This document shows, in pieces, positions 1 through 8,691 of a stretch of DNA of 64,000 nt; positions within the stretch are counted from its first letter, which is position 1; every line of letters starts with the position of its first letter. Source of the stretch: Nocardioides alkalitolerans DSM 16699 (GTDB taxonomy: Bacteria > Actinomycetota > Actinomycetes > Propionibacteriales > Nocardioidaceae); contig NZ_AUFN01000016.1 of assembly GCF_000426525.1 (NCBI RefSeq), forward strand, positions 1 through 64,000, in the 5' to 3' direction. Made by a program: the position numbers and the translations under genes. A model generated the notes under the pieces. It had not been told where the DNA came from and made no database searches. It saw nothing but the letters and a program-made list of their open reading frames with translations.

Positions 1-138
1 AGTACGACCCCGCCGCCTTCCTCCCGGTGCTGCCGGACTTCGCGGCCACGTTCGCCGCGCTCCAGCCCAAGTACGACCCCGCCGCGTTCCTCCCGGTGCT
101 GCCGGACTTCGCGGCCATGATTGCCGCCCTCCGGCCGA
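1..138 (+). repeat. Two tandem copies of a 69-bp coding repeat
   Basis: Bases 1-69 and 70-138 are near-identical and in frame. The first half of the unit is almost invariant, while the second half of copy two has begun to diverge (ATGATTGCC in place of ACGTTCGCC). The array is cut by the window edge, so more copies probably lie to the left. Confidence 0.85.
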
Positions 139-809
139 CCTTTGACGCTGCGGACTTCGGTGCGGAATTCGCTCGGCTCGCAACGCGAACACGACCTCGA
201 AATCTTCGCGCGGCAGTCGATCTGGACTTCGAGGCTGTCGCTGCAATAATGATCGAGGAAGGATTACCTTTCTTTCTCGTACCTGACGCAGGCACCGCGC
301 AACAATTGGTCGAGGCCGACACCTCGAAGGACCGACGGGCAATTCTTGTTTCACGCTCTACCGAAATTCTCGCCGCGTGCAGTTCTGTACTAAGTCTCTG
401 CGTAAAGGACGACCTCCCATTTCATGGGGCGGCCCTATCTGAAGCCATAACCGCCTACGAGGCCGGATTCTTCAGATCAGCACAGGCAATGGCTTCTAGC
501 GTCTTAGACTCGGTCTTACGGGAGTACGAATCGATCACACATCGGGACTACGTCGTCGGTCGAAAGTCTCTGAAGGGTGGCATCAAGGGGGCGAGTTATG
601 TCGAGACGCTTCGATTGCGCCCTTGGTTCGCCTTACTCCCTCTGGAAAAGGTGCATTCGAAAGACGAGCGGCCCAACCCGCCGCAGGTTGCCTTCTCTCG
701 GAACGGCACCGCGCACCGTGTCACTCCCGAGCAGTTCACTCGCGCCAACTCCGTCCACGCGCTCATGGTGGCCGCGAGCATCATCGGCTTCGCGCAAGGA
801 TTGTGGTGA
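3..809 (+). CDS. HEPN-like protein with 23-residue tandem repeats, 5' end outside window
   Basis: The frame is open from the first bases of the window, so the N-terminus lies to the left. The visible part begins with two copies of a 23-residue unit (KYDPAAFLPVLPDFAA...), encoded by a 69-bp DNA repeat, and continues as a largely helical domain of about 200 residues. Near visible residue 232 the sequence RNGTAH fits the R-x4-6-H signature of HEPN domains, many of which are RNases or RNA-binding toxins. A helical, aromatic C-terminus follows (ALMVAASIIGFAQG). The convergent gene downstream starts its 3' end 31 bp away. The repeat count upstream is unknown, and HEPN membership is an inference from one motif and the helical context. 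Confidence 0.6.
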   Translation, partial: YDPAAFLPVLPDFAATFAALQPKYDPAAFLPVLPDFAAMIAALRPTFDAADFGAEFARLATRTRPRNLRAAVDLDFEAVAAIMIEEGLPFFLVPDAGTAQQLVEADTSKDRRAILVSRSTEILAACSSVLSLCVKDDLPFHGAALSEAITAYEAGFFRSAQAMASSVLDSVLREYESITHRDYVVGRKSLKGGIKGASYVETLRLRPWFALLPLEKVHSKDERPNPPQVAFSRNGTAHRVTPEQFTRANSVHALMVAASIIGFAQGLW

Positions 810-840
810 TCGCGCACTGACGCGGCGGCGGTCGGTGTCC

Positions 841-1563
841 TCAGAGAAGCACGGCAAGACGGCTGATGGTGGTCCGGTAGTCCTCCCTCGGCAGGAGCTC
901 GGTCGCCCCTGGGACGGCCCGGAGAGTTTCCAGCACTGCCTGCCAGTTGAGACCGCGGGCTTGCTTCCAGTCGACGCTCCCACGCATCTCGGGGTAAACG
1001 TCGAGATCACCGTCGACCTCTTCGGCCGACGCAGCAGCTACACCGATGACCTTGAGTAGAGCTGTGCGCGAGTGCTGGCGGCTCAGCGACTCACTGAGTT
1101 CCTGGCGTTGATGCCCTGGCAATATCGAATAGCGAAGGCGCCTCACCACGGTGAGTTCGCACCGGAACTCCTCTAGGAACTCACCGGCAACCGCGATGCG
1201 GTTGTACTCCGTTTGCGTGCGGGCTAGATCGTGGTGAAACGAGGTTGATTCTTCACGCGAGTTCATCGAAACGTGGCAAGCTTCGTGCGCAGCCAGACGC
1301 TCGGCCAACTCGGGGAACTCTTCAAAGAATTCAGCATCTAGAATCACGACACTAGGAGGGCCGATTAGGGTCTTCGCGGCCGTCGTCCCGCCTCCGCGAG
1401 TGGAGACGAAGCCTTGGGCGCCAGTGAGTCGTCGTACCGTGGCGTCAAAATTCCCGGTGACGAACACGGCAGAGGGCGCCGCCCCGACCACTCCGATACC
1501 GCGCTTCGCGGAACGGAACCAATCGGTTTCCGTGTTTGCGCCAAACTCAGAAATGATCTTCAT
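841..1563 (-). CDS. HExxH-motif putative metallopeptidase-like protein
   Basis: This protein of about 240 residues carries AAHEACHVSM near residue 92, an HExxH zinc-peptidase signature, followed by acidic and histidine-bearing helices (EEFRCELTVVRR) that could supply a third ligand. No signal peptide or membrane segment is visible, so a cytoplasmic role is likely. I chose the ATG at 1563 because it lies 59 bp downstream of the relaxase stop. A longer frame to 1668 would overlap the relaxase and adds an unlikely N-terminus. It is the last gene of the relaxase transcription unit and converges with the HEPN-like gene. Substrate and family are unknown; a regulatory or toxin-associated protease is possible. 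Confidence 0.6.
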   Translation of the reverse strand: MKIISEFGANTETDWFRSAKRGIGVVGAAPSAVFVTGNFDATVRRLTGAQGFVSTRGGGTTAAKTLIGPPSVVILDAEFFEEFPELAERLAAHEACHVSMNSREESTSFHHDLARTQTEYNRIAVAGEFLEEFRCELTVVRRLRYSILPGHQRQELSESLSRQHSRTALLKVIGVAAASAEEVDGDLDVYPEMRGSVDWKQARGLNWQAVLETLRAVPGATELLPREDYRTTISRLAVLL

Positions 1564-1621
1564 ACCAACCACCCAGTCTCTTGTCAGAAGAAGGATAAAT
1601 GCACTGCTAGAGGGGCATGGG

Positions 1622-4600
1622 TCAGATCCGATGGTCAGGGGGCCGCTGATCTTCCGGTCGGGGCGCATCGGAGTCGATCCGGCGCGGCCGCTTCTCTACC
1701 GCCGGGTCAGGCTGAAGATCGGGTGAGGGGCCGGGAGTCGGGATCGACACACGTTCGCGGAGGCGCTGTCGTGCTCGGGCCTCTCGGAGGATCTCGCGGC
1801 CGTCGGGTCCGGCGGGCTCGTTGCCGGGCGCGACGGCGGCGAGGAGCGCGGTGGCGTAGTCCTCGGCCGACGCGAAGTCGTGAGTGTCGACGCCGGCGAT
1901 CGCGGCCACGAGGGGGCGGGTGGCGTTGCGGGTGAGGGCGCGGATCGCTGGCCACTGCGGGGTGGTGGTGACCCGGGCGGCGGTCGCGATGTCGAGCCGG
2001 TCGGTCAGGACGCGCTCCGGGCTTCCTGCCGACGAGGTCGGTCGGCCACCGGTGGCGGCAGCGATCCGTGACCAGAGCGCCGCTGCAGCGTGCTCGTCGG
2101 GGAGCGGCGTGCGGAGCGCGTGCGCCAGTATGGCGTCGACGCCGTACTGCCCGGGCAGCTCGAGCTCCTCCTGGTCGTCGCTCTCGCCACCGGCCGTGGC
2201 GGGGGCCTTGGCACCGCGGCCGCGGTCGAGTTCGGTGAGGATGGTGTCGGAGTCGAGGTCGACCCGCATGAGGAGCAAGGCGCTGGCGTGGGCCTGCTGG
2301 TCGGGGGTGCCGCGGGCGATGTCGCCGGCTAGTGATCGCACGGCGCCGAGGCGGCCGTCGATGTGGTCGAGCTGGGGCGCCCACTCTTCGAGGCGGTCGG
2401 CGAGGACCTGAGCGTGCAGGGAGGTCGCTGCGGCGGCCGGGCTGTCGGCGGGAGCCTCGACCGCTTGCTCGAGCACCGTGGCGAGGGCGGCGGGCCCGTC
2501 GCCCTGCAGCAGGGCCGCAGGGTCCTTGTGGGAGCCGAGCGCGACGGTGCGGGTGTCGAGCGCCCCGGCGGTGGCCAGCAGGTCCCACGCCCGGGCTGAG
2601 GCGGCCCGTCCCGCACTGTCGTTGTCGCCGGCGACCACGACGGTGGCGTGGTCGAGGTCGACCACCTCGCCGAGCGCGGCGACGTGCTCGGCGGTCAGGG
2701 CGGTGCCGCAGGTCGCCAGGCCGACCATCCGGGGCGAACCCGCCGGGCTGGTAGCGCTGGCCAGGGTGACCGCCTCGGCGTCCAGGGGCCCCTCGACGAG
2801 CACGGGAACCGCACCAGCGGCCAGGAGGTCACGGTGCTCGGCCAGCCCGTAGAGGGTCTCGCCCTTGACGTAGGCGGGGGTGGTGGAGGTGTTGAGGTAC
2901 TTCGGAGTCCGGTCGCCGGCGTCCTTCGCGGCGCGGCCGACGAACCCGACGGGCGCCACCTCGCCGTTGGCGAGGGTGGCGTGAATCGGGAGGACGAGGC
3001 GGTTACGGAACCGGTCGACCACTCCGGTGGCGCGTTCGGTGGCCAGCCCGGCGGCGGCGATCTCGTCCTCGGTGTAGCCGTGGCCCACCAGGTGGGCGAC
3101 CAGTGCTCGCTGGCCGCGGGGGGCGTACCCGACTTTGGGGAGGAGTCCGTCGAGTCCGCGCTCCTCGAGGTACTGCGGCGCCCAGCTGCCCTCGAACTGC
3201 GTGCGGTAGAACGCCTCGGCGAGCCGGTGCATCGCGACGATCCCGGCGACCTGCTCCGACACCGCCTCGACGGCAGGAGCCGGAGCGGCGTCGTCGTGCG
3301 AGGAGCCCCCGGAGCCCGCGGTGTCACCGGGGTTGTCGGTGTCGTCTGGTGTGGGTGATCCCGTGGGATCACCTGCAGCGAGGTCGAGCGAGGCGACGTC
3401 GACCGGCTCCTGGTCGGCCGGCTCCTGGTCGACGTGCGGCTCGTCGACGTCTACCTCGAGGTCCTCGTCCTGGTCGATGAGGACCTGGTCGACCAGCTCG
3501 GGGGTGATCCAGTCTTCGCCGTGGGCGAGTTCGTCGAGGCGACTGGTGAGCACGGGCCACCAGTGTTCGCCGGCGAGGTTGTCGACCAGAGCGTTGAGCT
3601 GTTCGGCGCTGGCGTTCTGGCCGACCTGGTTGGCCTGCAGGAGGTCGCGCAGGTGGGTGGCCCACCAGTCGGCGGAGCGTCCCGTCGCGGCGGGCTGCAC
3701 GCGGCGTACGCGGTCGGTAAGGCGGTTGTAGTGCCTGCGGATATTGCGGTCGGAGGGTCGCGGGCCTGCTGGGCGCAGGTCGACGTCGGTGACGTCGTTC
3801 GCGGCACGCCACACGGCGAGGTCGGCCACGAGGTCGGTGTCGTGCAGGACGGGCTGGGCCCACGCTGGCGCGGTAGCGGGGGTCCAGGCGCGGGCCTGGT
3901 CGGTGAGCGCGGTCGCGGAGGTCTTCACGGCGCGTTCGCGGGCGCTGAGCCAGGTCCCGTACTCGTCGCTGTCGGCGAGGACCGCGGGGGGCGCGGCCAA
4001 CCACGGCAGCGGGCCCGGCTGCTCGCTCCTCTGTTGGCTGGGAGTGGGATGTGCCCGGGCCAGGAGGAGCGCGGCGAGGTCGTCGACGTCGTCGGGGATC
4101 GCGCGCACCGAGGCAGCGCGCTCGAGGTCTGCCAGCGCCGCCCGGACGACGGCAGGGAGCGCCGTCGGGTCCGGCGCCGAGCCGCTCGCAGAGTCCGTCT
4201 CCCCGGTCGCTGATTGCCCGCCAGCGGCATCGGCCTGCTCCGCGGTGAGGGGCCGGTCGTACGGCTCCCACTCCTCGACCGCGGTCGACGCCGGGGCGTC
4301 GTCCACGGCAGGGGTTTCGTTAGCAGCGGGGACCTCGCTCTCGGTCTCGACCGTGACGTCCTCGGCCGAGGAGACCTCGTCGACGCCCGGGTCGCCCGGG
4401 TCGCCCGGGCCGCCCGGGCCGCCCGGGTCGGCCAGCGCGTGGAGGGCGAGGGTGGCGCGCAGCAGCGGCCAGCTGCGGGCTTGGCTAACACCGGGCACGA
4501 GGGCCTCGGCGTGCTCGGTGAGGGCGTCGAGCGCGCCGGGGGCGGTTGCCTCGAGGTGCAGTTCTGCGGTGCGTCCGAGGGCGTCGCGGTAGATGGCGGC

Positions 4601-7600
4601 GTCCTCGCGCAGTGCGGTGGCGGGGTCGTTCTCGTGGCGGATGGTGGTGCGGGCCGACACGGCGCTGTTGTCGCGCTCGATGACGGCGCGCAGTGTCTCG
4701 GTGGCCGTTTTCGGTGCGGCCTGGTCGGGGTGGAGCACGTTGTGGGTGTCGCCGTCGCCGCCCATCGCGACGTAGGCGAGGTTGGTGCTGCGTCCGCGGG
4801 TCATCGCGACGTAGAGGCTGGCGCGGTCTTCGGCTCCGGTGATGAGGGTGTGGCAGGCGTCGACGGTCTGGCCCTGGGCGCCGTGGATGGTGGTGGCGTA
4901 GCCGAGGTCTACGTGGGCCGAGACGTAGTGCGGCGGCAGGACGATCGCGCGTCCGGTGTCGCGGTGAACCACGACCAGGCCGCCGTCGTTGTTGACGCCG
5001 TCGACGAGCCAGCGGTCGCCGTTCTTGACGAAGTCGGTGGTGGTAAGCCGCAGCTGGCGGTTGTTGCGCCGCGTCACCACGGTGTCCCCGACGCCGGCAC
5101 GCAGACCGGAGGCGAGCGCCACGGTCGCGGTGTGGATCGGACGTTGAGCGGGGCCCCCGTCAGCCGCGTCGCGAGGGGCGTCTCGGGCTGCGTGGCGGTG
5201 CAGTTGCGCGAGCCGGTTGAGCTCGGTCACCTGGTCGTTGGTCGCGGCGATCATGAGCGCGTCGAGACCCTGGTCCTGATCGTTCTGCCAAGCCTCGAAG
5301 ACGCATCGGACGATGGCGCCGGGGGCGTGGGCTTGGACGCGGTGGTGGTCGAGGAGGAACCCCAGGGCCTCGTCGGCGTGACCTTCGCGCAGTGCGAGGG
5401 AGGCGGCTGCTTCTCCGGGTGTGGTGAAGCGGACCACGTCGGCCAGGGTGCGTACGGCGCCGACCTCGGTGGCGATGTCGCGCAGTGCGCCGCCCGCGCC
5501 GACGGCTGCGAGCTGCTGGTCGTCGCCGACCAGGCGCACGGTTGCGCCCCGCTCACGGGCGTAGCGGACGAGGTCCGCCAGGTCGGGCGTGGACGCCATC
5601 CCTGCCTCGTCGACCACGATGAGGGTCTGTTTGTAGACACGCGAGTGCGCCCCATCGGGGGTGTCGTTGCGGAGGTCGTGGAGGAGCTTGGCGAGGGTCT
5701 CGGCGGGTGATCCCGTGGGATCACCCAGGGACGCGCCGAGGGCCTTGGCAGCGGCCGCGGTGGGTGCGAGCGCGAGGACGTTGCCGCCGGAGTTGCGCCA
5801 CGCGTTGGCCAGTGCGCGCATGGCGGTGGTCTTGCCGGTGCCAGCGGGGGCGAGCGCGAGCTGGACGCGGGCGCCGCTGGTACCGAGGGCACGGACCATG
5901 TCCTGCTGGCCCTCGTTGAGGGTCAGCCCGTTGGCGGTCTCGGTGAGGAACGCGACCGCCAGATCGAGGTCGCTGACCACGGGCGCGCCGTGCTTGGCGG
6001 CGGCCTCGACGAGCGTCTTCTCGGCGTCGATGACGGCGGTGGTCGAGTACAGCTGTGCGCCCGGCCGGGCGTACTGCGAGGTGCCGTCGGCGCGCTGCAA
6101 AGCGGCTGGAACGGCTGGCGGTGTCGCCACTGGCTTCTCCGTTGAGATCCCGACGGCCCGCAGCATCCTGGCCACGCTCGAGGTGTCGGCGTCGCCCGGG
6201 TCGGGACGCGAGAGCGGTTGTACGACCGCGTCGTTCAGGGCCGCCCGGGTGACCCGGTCGACGGCGCCTTCGAGGTGCTCGACGGGGACGCCGCGGGCGC
6301 GCAGCACGCGTTGGGTTTCGGCGATGACGTGGGCCGCCTGGAAGCGGGCACGCTCGCCTTCGACGGTGGCCACGACCCTCGCCGCGAGGTCGTCGACCTC
6401 GGCGTCGGTCAGGTCGCTGGCGGGGGTCAGGTCGCCGGTGACCGCCGTCGCGAGCATCGCGTCGAGCTGCTCGGAGCCGCCGAGCACCTCGAGCGCTTCG
6501 CGGCGCCACTGGTCGCGTTGCTCGCCCAGGGAGCGGTGCTCGTGCTTGGCCTCGCGGGTGTCGAGGTTGGCCTGTTGGGCGAGCCCGAGGGCCTCCTTGC
6601 TCGACGGGACACGGCCGTGGTCGGTCTCGAACTTCGCGGTCAGTTCCGCGATCCGGTCCTCGATCGCGGTACGTCGCTGCGACCACCGGTCGAGCAGTTC
6701 CGGGGTGACGCCGGCGATCTCCCGGACGACTCGCTTCCCGCTCCCCGGCCCCGCCACCCGCGCCGCTGTCTGGGTCTGCGCGGGTGCCGACTCGTGGGCC
6801 GTCTGGGGCGTGGTCTTGGGGCCTCGGTTCGTGTCGGTCCACGAGACATCCAGTCGGGCGCTCAGCTCGGCCTCGATGCGGGTGTTGTAGCGCTCGGAGG
6901 CGGCGACGGTGTGCTTGTAGAGCACCTGCCCGTCGATGGCCAACCAGGCTCCGTCGGAGGGGTCACGGACCTTGTTGGCGATCGCCACGTGGGTGTGGAG
7001 GTCGGGGTCACCAGAGCGTGCATCGCGGTGGACGAACGCTGCCGCGAGCACGCCGTCGACGTCGACGGTGCGCACGCCACCGGCGCCGCGACGGCTATAG
7101 ATGACTTCGCGCTCCAACCACTGCACGGTGTCCTCGACGGCCGCCTGGTGGGCAGCCTCGATGACTTCGGAGGTCTCGCGATCGGCCACGGCCCACAGCG
7201 CCGAGACGCTCTTGACGGGGCTGAACGTCAGGTCGTAACCGGCGCACGGCTGCTCCGCCGGACGTGACTCGCGAGCGATGAACCCGGACAGTTCACGCGA
7301 CCCCGGAGCGGGTGGGCGACCGTGCTTCTCGGTGAACAACCGGGTAGCCACGCTGGTGCGGATCTCGGCTCGCACGTCATCCGGGACCGGCGCAGTGCGG
7401 GGCTGGCCTTGTTCGATGTTGAAGGCCTCGTAGGCCCGGCTGCACTCGACGACGAAGTCGCTCTCACACCGGGGCGTGGAGAACCTCCGGCCCAGCGCAG
7501 ATGCCGCTCGTGCTGCTGCTGCAGCGGCACCTGGTGCTCCGCTCGCGGTCATCATCGCGGCGCTCTCCAGGGCGTCAGCGTTTGGGTGACGGCCCTCGCC

Positions 7601-7816
7601 GAACAGCGCTCGCATCTGCTCCGCACTCACCGTTGAACCCGATTCAACACCGATGAGGTTGGCGATGCCTTCGCCGAACCATCGGCCCGGCGCCTCGCCC
7701 TTCTCGCTGTAGTAGTCGGCCAACTGCTGACGTCCGGCGAGGTCTTGGTCGGCCGCAGCCGTCTGGCGGATCAGGTACTGGTACCCGTCACCCGCCGACA
7801 GCTTGTGCAGCGACAT
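1622..7816 (-). CDS. MobF-type conjugative relaxase-helicase with C-terminal DnaG/Toprim-like domain
   Basis: This very large protein (about 2064 residues) would nick oriT and unwind plasmid DNA for conjugation. The start MSLHKLSAGDGYQYL at ATG 7816 matches the canonical TrwC/TraA N-terminus with its catalytic tyrosine; a GTG at 7837 is the alternative. The metal-binding histidine triad is at about residues 263-276 (HRDARSG...LHTHVAI). A superfamily 1 helicase follows: Walker A APAGTGKTTA near 655, VDEAGMAS near 735 and IHGAQGQTVD...VAMTRGRS near 985. After an acidic, Gly/Pro-rich linker, residues from about 1540 resemble a DnaG catalytic core, with Toprim motifs VEGPLDAEAV near 1677 and AGDNDSAGRA near 1733. 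Typical TrwC/TraI proteins are shorter and lack this primase-like module. Accessory genes diverge from it across a 191-bp gap. Confidence 0.93.
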   Translation of the reverse strand: MSLHKLSAGDGYQYLIRQTAAADQDLAGRQQLADYYSEKGEAPGRWFGEGIANLIGVESGSTVSAEQMRALFGEGRHPNADALESAAMMTASGAPGAAAAAARAASALGRRFSTPRCESDFVVECSRAYEAFNIEQGQPRTAPVPDDVRAEIRTSVATRLFTEKHGRPPAPGSRELSGFIARESRPAEQPCAGYDLTFSPVKSVSALWAVADRETSEVIEAAHQAAVEDTVQWLEREVIYSRRGAGGVRTVDVDGVLAAAFVHRDARSGDPDLHTHVAIANKVRDPSDGAWLAIDGQVLYKHTVAASERYNTRIEAELSARLDVSWTDTNRGPKTTPQTAHESAPAQTQTAARVAGPGSGKRVVREIAGVTPELLDRWSQRRTAIEDRIAELTAKFETDHGRVPSSKEALGLAQQANLDTREAKHEHRSLGEQRDQWRREALEVLGGSEQLDAMLATAVTGDLTPASDLTDAEVDDLAARVVATVEGERARFQAAHVIAETQRVLRARGVPVEHLEGAVDRVTRAALNDAVVQPLSRPDPGDADTSSVARMLRAVGISTEKPVATPPAVPAALQRADGTSQYARPGAQLYSTTAVIDAEKTLVEAAAKHGAPVVSDLDLAVAFLTETANGLTLNEGQQDMVRALGTSGARVQLALAPAGTGKTTAMRALANAWRNSGGNVLALAPTAAAAKALGASLGDPTGSPAETLAKLLHDLRNDTPDGAHSRVYKQTLIVVDEAGMASTPDLADLVRYARERGATVRLVGDDQQLAAVGAGGALRDIATEVGAVRTLADVVRFTTPGEAAASLALREGHADEALGFLLDHHRVQAHAPGAIVRCVFEAWQNDQDQGLDALMIAATNDQVTELNRLAQLHRHAARDAPRDAADGGPAQRPIHTATVALASGLRAGVGDTVVTRRNNRQLRLTTTDFVKNGDRWLVDGVNNDGGLVVVHRDTGRAIVLPPHYVSAHVDLGYATTIHGAQGQTVDACHTLITGAEDRASLYVAMTRGRSTNLAYVAMGGDGDTHNVLHPDQAAPKTATETLRAVIERDNSAVSARTTIRHENDPATALREDAAIYRDALGRTAELHLEATAPGALDALTEHAEALVPGVSQARSWPLLRATLALHALADPGGPGGPGDPGDPGVDEVSSAEDVTVETESEVPAANETPAVDDAPASTAVEEWEPYDRPLTAEQADAAGGQSATGETDSASGSAPDPTALPAVVRAALADLERAASVRAIPDDVDDLAALLLARAHPTPSQQRSEQPGPLPWLAAPPAVLADSDEYGTWLSARERAVKTSATALTDQARAWTPATAPAWAQPVLHDTDLVADLAVWRAANDVTDVDLRPAGPRPSDRNIRRHYNRLTDRVRRVQPAATGRSADWWATHLRDLLQANQVGQNASAEQLNALVDNLAGEHWWPVLTSRLDELAHGEDWITPELVDQVLIDQDEDLEVDVDEPHVDQEPADQEPVDVASLDLAAGDPTGSPTPDDTDNPGDTAGSGGSSHDDAAPAPAVEAVSEQVAGIVAMHRLAEAFYRTQFEGSWAPQYLEERGLDGLLPKVGYAPRGQRALVAHLVGHGYTEDEIAAAGLATERATGVVDRFRNRLVLPIHATLANGEVAPVGFVGRAAKDAGDRTPKYLNTSTTPAYVKGETLYGLAEHRDLLAAGAVPVLVEGPLDAEAVTLASATSPAGSPRMVGLATCGTALTAEHVAALGEVVDLDHATVVVAGDNDSAGRAASARAWDLLATAGALDTRTVALGSHKDPAALLQGDGPAALATVLEQAVEAPADSPAAAATSLHAQVLADRLEEWAPQLDHIDGRLGAVRSLAGDIARGTPDQQAHASALLLMRVDLDSDTILTELDRGRGAKAPATAGGESDDQEELELPGQYGVDAILAHALRTPLPDEHAAAALWSRIAAATGGRPTSSAGSPERVLTDRLDIATAARVTTTPQWPAIRALTRNATRPLVAAIAGVDTHDFASAEDYATALLAAVAPGNEPAGPDGREILREARARQRLRERVSIPTPGPSPDLQPDPAVEKRPRRIDSDAPRPEDQRPPDHRI
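3354..3373. repeat. In-frame palindrome encoding GDPTGSP, copy 1
   Basis: A perfect inverted repeat (GGTGATCCC, GT, GGGATCACC) lies in the relaxase linker. Read on the coding strand it gives the heptapeptide GDPTGSP. The identical 20-bp element recurs at 5706 in the same gene and the same frame. Confidence 0.85.
4389..4433 (-). repeat. Five 9-bp repeats encoding a Gly-Pro-Asp linker
   Basis: Five tandem nonamers (GGGTCGCCC and GGGCCGCCC variants) encode a collagen-like DPGGPGGPGDPG stretch between the helicase and Toprim halves of the relaxase. This is a likely site of slippage and length variation. Confidence 0.8.
5706..5725. repeat. In-frame palindrome encoding GDPTGSP, copy 2
   Basis: This is identical to the element at 3354 and extends here to a 22-bp perfect palindrome. 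It sits in the helicase domain shortly after Walker A, between ALGASL and AETLAKLL. Superfamily 1 relaxase helicases usually have a short, uninterrupted segment there, so it reads like a small insertion. Confidence 0.8.
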
Positions 7817-8007
7817 CACGCCCAGATGGTACGACACTCGCCAGAGTGCAAGAGGTGTGTAGGACTTTTATGCTGGGAATTGGCTTAGGTGGGTGGATGG
7901 AGTGATGTGTTCGCTGCGTGGTGCCTTGCTCCTCTGGCCTTCCTGCCTTGCTGGTTGCTAGCGTCTTCTTAAGTCGATGACTCGGGAATCGAACGAGGGG
8001 AACCCAC
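7817..8007. promoter_or_regulatory. Divergent promoter region and candidate oriT
   Basis: This gap of about 190 bp separates the relaxase gene from the divergently transcribed accessory operon, the usual place for oriT in MobF plasmids. It contains a hairpin at 7835-7848 (CACTC, GCCA, GAGTG), the lowest GC content of the neighbourhood (GGACTTTTATGC at about 7861) and two direct CCTTGCT repeats near 7920-7955. The RBS GAGGGG lies just before the ATG at 8008. Function is inferred from position and inverted repeats only. Confidence 0.4.
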
Positions 8008-8391
8008 ATGGCACGGTCAACGCAGGTGGCGGCGCGGGAACGGGCTCGCGAGGCGCTGCGACGCCGCGAGGCAGAGCGCGCCGCGCGCGACGGGATGATC
8101 ACGCAGGCAGCCGCCGACTACTTCGCTGGCGAACTGCTCGTCGAAGACGGCACCGCGAAGATGCGAGCCGCGATTGTCGCTCTAGTCGACGAACTCGATG
8201 AGACGCCGGCCAGCGCAGCGACCTTGCTCGGTCTCACCGTTCGCGAGGTCAAGAAGCTGCGCCGGGACGCAGCCGCCCAGACCTCGACGACGGACTCCTC
8301 AGTAGATGCCGACGGATCGGCCGCAGACGCGAACCAGTCCGACGACCAGGACCGCCAGACCCTGCCGCAGGCGTCGGAGCCGGTCGGGTGA
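8008..8391 (+). CDS. Small basic/acidic plasmid protein, possible relaxosome accessory
   Basis: A 127-residue cytoplasmic protein. The first 35 residues are an Arg/Ala/Glu-rich helix (ARERAREALRRREAERAARDG). A compact middle part follows, ending with LLGLTVREVKKLRRDA (about residues 73-88), which resembles the recognition end of a helix-turn-helix, then an acidic disordered tail. A good RBS (GAGGGG) precedes the ATG. It diverges from the relaxase gene, a position often taken by DNA-binding relaxosome accessory proteins, so that role is inferred from context. It shares a 4-bp GTGA overlap with the next gene, which indicates translational coupling. No family is recognised. Confidence 0.7.
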   Translation: MARSTQVAARERAREALRRREAERAARDGMITQAAADYFAGELLVEDGTAKMRAAIVALVDELDETPASAATLLGLTVREVKKLRRDAAAQTSTTDSSVDADGSAADANQSDDQDRQTLPQASEPVG

Positions 8392-8690
8392 CCGCCGACG
8401 CGCCGCTCGCCCCGACTGGGGAGGACAGCGTCCGCACCGACGCACAGCATCCGGTCGCCCCGTCGACGGCAGCCGCCGTGTCGCAGGGTCGAGCCCACGA
8501 GCGTTCACGCGCTCGTCTGTCAGTGGCGAGCGCAGCGAGGGCAGCAGCCACCCGGGGGCGAAGCGCAGTCACCCGGCTCGACGTCCTCGCCGAGCGACTC
8601 GCCTCCACGGCGGATCAGCAGATGGGCACGTCTGCTGAGTCTGAGTTCGTCACTGCAGGTCGGCGCGCAGCTGGACCGCGGCAGCGCTAA
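8388..8690 (+). CDS. Hypothetical 100-residue Ala/Arg-rich plasmid protein
   Basis: It starts at GTG inside the stop of the preceding gene (GTGA overlap) and ends one base before the GTG of the HNH gene, so it is the middle gene of a tight three-gene operon. The sequence is low-complexity and rich in Ala, Arg and Ser, with a predicted central helix (RLSVASAARAAATRGRSAV). No catalytic motif, signal peptide or membrane segment is visible. The gene call rests mainly on operon structure and codon-phase GC bias. Confidence 0.55.
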   Translation: MTADAPLAPTGEDSVRTDAQHPVAPSTAAAVSQGRAHERSRARLSVASAARAAATRGRSAVTRLDVLAERLASTADQQMGTSAESEFVTAGRRAAGPRQR

Positions 8691-8691
8691 C

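Noticed and set aside
4214..5710. Plus-strand frames inside the relaxase gene
   Set aside because: They mirror the relaxase codons and resemble no protein. The relaxase motifs are continuous on the minus strand.
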